NCBI GenBank assembly: GCA_045644465.1
Contig: JAZRGV010000031.1
Span: 1-27,304, forward strand
DNA length: 27,304 bases
Source: HGM04593 sp045644465
Lineage (GTDB): Bacteria; Bacteroidota; Bacteroidia; Bacteroidales; Bacteroidaceae
Direction: 5' to 3'
The notes under the pieces are model-generated. The model ran no database searches. It was given only the letters and a program-made list of their open reading frames with translations, and was not told the DNA's origin. Within the stretch, counting starts at the first letter, position 1; the number at the start of each line of letters is the position of its first letter. Both the position numbers and the translations under genes were made by a program. Of this stretch, positions 25,244 to 27,304 are shown piece by piece.

Positions 25244-25246
25244 TTG

Positions 25247-25318
25247 AGGTACCTGGCGGATTCGAACCGCCGTACATGGTTTTGCAGACCACTGACTAAG
25301 CCACTCATCCAAGGTACC
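25247..25318 (-). tRNA. tRNA-Cys (GCA)
   Basis: Read on the minus strand, the 7-bp acceptor stem pairs GGTACCT with AGGTACC, the T arm is GGCGG-TTCGAAT-CCGCC, and the anticodon loop is CTGCAAA on a GTGGT/ACCAT stem, giving anticodon GCA. The discriminator base is U, as expected for Cys. CCA is not encoded. It stands alone, with its own promoter and terminator. Confidence 0.95.
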
Positions 25319-25347
25319 GGTTGGCAAGGCTTAACCTTTAGCGACGA

Positions 25348-25378
25348 CAAAGGTAAGACTTTTTTTGTGAAGAACAAA
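25348..25378 (-). promoter_or_regulatory. Promoter of tRNA-Cys
   Basis: On the minus strand TTTG (25378-25375), 19 nt of spacer and TACCTTTG (25355-25348) match the Bacteroides promoter consensus exactly. The predicted start is about 20-25 nt before the tRNA 5' end. Confidence 0.8.
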
Positions 25379-25460
25379 CAAAGAATGCCATTTTTTGCTT
25401 TTATCTGTCATTTTTAAGCAATTATTATGCAATTTCAACCAAAAATAGACATTATTGTTC

Positions 25461-25468
25461 TATCTTCG
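25461..25468 (+). promoter_or_regulatory. Possible -7 element (TATCTTCG) for tilS
   Basis: The octamer differs from TAnnTTTG at one position and ends 11 nt before the preferred tilS ATG, so the leader would be very short. No TTTG box was found at the right spacing. Confidence 0.35.
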
Positions 25469-25479
25469 TGAAGAAAAAT

Positions 25480-26790
25480 ATGAAATACAAGGTTGAAAAA
25501 TTCATCGAAAAGCACCAACTGCTGGAAAAGAAGACTCCGGTGCTTGTAGCCTTGAGTGGCGGAGCCGACTCCGTTGCCCTACTCCTTGTATTATATAATC
25601 TTGGATACAGATGCGAGGCTATACATTGCAATTTTCACTTGCGTGGAGAAGAGAGCAACCACGACGAAGAGTTCACAACTGCATTATGCAAAAAAATAGG
25701 CATAGCCCTGCACATTGTTCATTTCGACACTGCAGAATATGCCAAGTCGCATGGTATCTCCATTGAAATGGCTGCACGCGAACTGCGCTACGATGCCTTC
25801 GAGAAACAACGCAAGCAGAGCAATGCACAAGCAATTGCCGTAGCACATCACCGTGATGACAGCGCAGAGACACTGCTGCTGAACCTTGTTCGCGGCACAG
25901 GCATCAAAGGCTTGCGAGGCATACAACCCAAGAACGGTTATATTATACGCCCGTTGCTATGCGTGGGGCGCGAGGATATTATCGAATACCTTAAATGGCG
26001 AGGCGAAGAGTTTGTCACCGACAGCACCAACCTCACAAGCGACTACACACGCAACAAGATAAGGCTCGAAGTCATCCCAAAACTTGCCGAGATAAACCCT
26101 TCAATAAAAGAGAGCCTTGCCCAAACAGCACAGCGCATAAGCGAAGCAGAACTTATTTACCGCCATGCTATTGAAGAGGCTGTAAAACGGGTAAAAAAGG
26201 AGAACACCATTGACATTGAATTGTTAAGGAGAGAGGTAGCACCAACAACGTTGTTACACGAGATGCTGTCGCCGTTAGGCTTCAACAGCGCACAGGTGGA
26301 GGATATCTACAACTCCATAGAAAGCGAAGGCTCAAGACAATTCACAACCACAGAATGGTGCATCACAAAAGATCGCAACAGGTTTATCATAACCCCAAAA
26401 GAGGAGTTTGAGCAAGCAGACACTACACTACCCAACGAAGGCTCTGTTAAAACACCGCAAGGTGCTATTACAGTAACACAAGCTGAATTCAATGGCAACA
26501 TTCCCAAGCAGCGCAATATTGCATGCCTCGACGTTGAAAAGTTGCATTTGCCGCTTACCTTAAGAAAAGTACATAATGGTGACCGCTTTGCACCGTTCGG
26601 CATGCGCGGAACAAAGCTTGTGAGCGACTACCTCACCGACCGCAAGAAAAGCCTCATTGAGAAACAGGCACAGCTTGTTGTAACCGATGCCAATGGAGAA
26701 ATTGTATGGTTGGTTGATGAACGCCCGTCGGCACGTTGTTGCATTAGCGAAAGTACAAAGAGAGTGCTTATCCTTGAATGGAGGAAATGA
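25480..26790 (+). CDS. tilS: tRNA(Ile)-lysidine synthase
   Basis: Converts C34 to lysidine in tRNA-Ile(CAU) so that it reads AUA. The N-terminal ATP-pyrophosphatase domain has SGGADS at 26-31, and the HCNFHLRGEESNHDEEF block follows, as does AVAHHRDDSAET. The C-terminal half holds the TilS-specific domains, including KVHNGDRFAPFGMRG and KLVSDYLTDRK. I prefer the ATG at 25480 (436 residues); a GTG at 25468 is in frame but overlaps the possible -7 element. It is transcribed divergently from tRNA-Cys. Confidence 0.94.
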   Translation: MKYKVEKFIEKHQLLEKKTPVLVALSGGADSVALLLVLYNLGYRCEAIHCNFHLRGEESNHDEEFTTALCKKIGIALHIVHFDTAEYAKSHGISIEMAARELRYDAFEKQRKQSNAQAIAVAHHRDDSAETLLLNLVRGTGIKGLRGIQPKNGYIIRPLLCVGREDIIEYLKWRGEEFVTDSTNLTSDYTRNKIRLEVIPKLAEINPSIKESLAQTAQRISEAELIYRHAIEEAVKRVKKENTIDIELLRREVAPTTLLHEMLSPLGFNSAQVEDIYNSIESEGSRQFTTTEWCITKDRNRFIITPKEEFEQADTTLPNEGSVKTPQGAITVTQAEFNGNIPKQRNIACLDVEKLHLPLTLRKVHNGDRFAPFGMRGTKLVSDYLTDRKKSLIEKQAQLVVTDANGEIVWLVDERPSARCCISESTKRVLILEWRK

Positions 26791-26805
26791 CAAGTAAAGT
26801 TCAAT

Positions 26806-26845
26806 AATATCAAAGTCCTGTTGATGCCAACAGGACTTTGATATT
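26806..26845 (+). terminator. 18-bp perfect hairpin after tilS
   Basis: The arms 26806-26823 and 26828-26845 pair perfectly around a 4-nt ATGC loop, 15 nt after the tilS stop. The outer part is AT-rich, and TATAT follows rather than a pure T-run. It probably ends tilS transcription. Confidence 0.7.
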
Positions 26846-26984
26846 TATATGCCATACCTATTATACAAAACAGGAAACGGTATCATTAATCTTTGTTATA
26901 AAACAACAATGTTTAGCAAAACCCTGTATCTCTTAAAAAAAGAGGCTCAAATCCGACTAAAAAAATAATAAAAACGAGACTACT

Positions 26985-27304
26985 ATGAAACACCTAAAAC
27001 ACTTACTCACAGTGTTTCTACTTCTTCTTGTCTTTAAAGCTCAAGCATATGAGCACAAAACATTAGTAGTAGAAATGCGCGATGGCAGCACTGCAAGTTT
27101 TCTATTGGCAGACAAGCCTAAAATCACCTTTGCAAGCGAACTTATCAAAATCACATCGGAACTGTATTCTATGGAATTTGTTCGCTCAGACGTGAAGAAA
27201 TATCATTTCGCAGAAAAAGAAGTTTCAACTGCAATAACAGAAACACTTGCAGAATCAAAAGCCACTCTTGAGGACAATATGCTTATCGTTACTGGGATTG
27301 ACGA
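26985..27304 (+). CDS. Exported protein, start only (runs off the window)
   Basis: An ATG opens a frame of 106 codons with no stop before the window ends. The product begins with a clear signal peptide (MKHLKHLLTVFLLLLVFKAQA). Residues 26-75 (LVVEMRDGSTASFLLADKP, KITF, then a beta-rich stretch ending KKYHF) resemble the N-terminal segments seen in many Bacteroidales secreted or surface proteins of unknown function. The family cannot be named from this fragment. It is separated from tilS by the hairpin at 26806-26845, so it probably has its own promoter, which I could not place in the 139 nt before it. Confidence 0.75.
   Translation, partial: MKHLKHLLTVFLLLLVFKAQAYEHKTLVVEMRDGSTASFLLADKPKITFASELIKITSELYSMEFVRSDVKKYHFAEKEVSTAITETLAESKATLEDNMLIVTGID

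Larger units (their letters stand above)
24979..25246. other. Gene-poor stretch between the kinase gene and tRNA-Cys
   Basis: I find no convincing gene here. An imperfect hairpin lies at 24993-25018. A 6-bp repeat, CGTATG...CATACG, lies around 25048-25081. A short minus-strand frame encodes about 30 residues ending EQWLSIIQIPIE at 25101; it is too short to assign and may be a remnant or chance. The terminator of tRNA-Cys closes the stretch. Confidence 0.5.

Noticed and set aside
25101..25377. Minus-strand open frames of 60-73 codons across tRNA-Cys
   Set aside because: They run through the tRNA and its terminator; most of their sequence is tRNA read as protein.
1..27304. CRISPR array, insertion sequence, phage or defence genes
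   Set aside because: No regularly spaced repeats, transposase, integrase or defence-family motifs were found; gene content is essentially housekeeping and envelope.

Overview
The window comes from a Bacteroidota genome, most likely a gut-type Bacteroidales species. Several signs agree. Several upstream regions carry the Bacteroides-type -7 element TAnnTTTG, in two cases with a TTTG -33 box at the right distance. Shine-Dalgarno signals are weak. Lineage-typical genes are present (DUF4290, a secreted GH109-like Gfo/Idh/MocA protein, DUF5077/DUF3472), and so is the gene order murA-rimM-M23-dxr-rseP. The family within Bacteroidales cannot be settled from sequence reading alone.

Layout. (1) Positions 19-5343, minus strand: a tight five-gene aromatic amino acid operon, transcribed aroF (DAHP synthase) - tyrA - aroB - aroA - pheA (chorismate mutase/prephenate dehydratase), with gaps of 4-16 nt. 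Its upstream region (5344-5445) holds two perfect inverted repeats, a candidate -7 element and a nine-codon leader ORF containing Phe and Trp codons. (2) 5595-7271, minus: a secreted GH109-like oxidoreductase/glycosidase with its own promoter and a strong terminator. (3) 7445-11414, minus: yicC-gmk-nadD followed by a MORN-repeat exported protein and a DUF5077/DUF3472 exported protein. (4) 11415-11660: a divergent promoter region with two further inverted repeats. (5) 11661-24978, plus: a densely packed run of tsaB, DUF4290, murA, rimM, a degenerate M23 protein, dxr, rseP, a serpin lipoprotein, a PhoA-type alkaline phosphatase, rnr, and an OmpR-type response regulator/histidine kinase pair. (6) 24979-25479: a stretch without protein genes, holding a minus-strand tRNA-Cys(GCA) with a consensus promoter and a Rho-independent terminator. 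(7) 25480-26790, plus: tilS, then an 18-bp perfect hairpin. (8) From 26985, plus: the start of an exported protein that runs off the window.

Most of the window is core metabolism and envelope housekeeping: shikimate/phenylalanine/tyrosine synthesis, GMP and NAD supply, tRNA modification (TsaB, TilS), peptidoglycan precursor and isoprenoid synthesis, regulated intramembrane proteolysis and RNA decay. I found no mobile element, phage gene, CRISPR array or obvious defence island. The points most worth a second look are the aro leader region, the serpin placed one base after rseP with a Met-Ser scissile bond like that of alpha-1-antitrypsin, the M23 protein that keeps its zinc ligands but has lost catalytic histidines, MurA with Asp in place of the fosfomycin-target Cys, and the placement of chorismate mutase on prephenate dehydratase.
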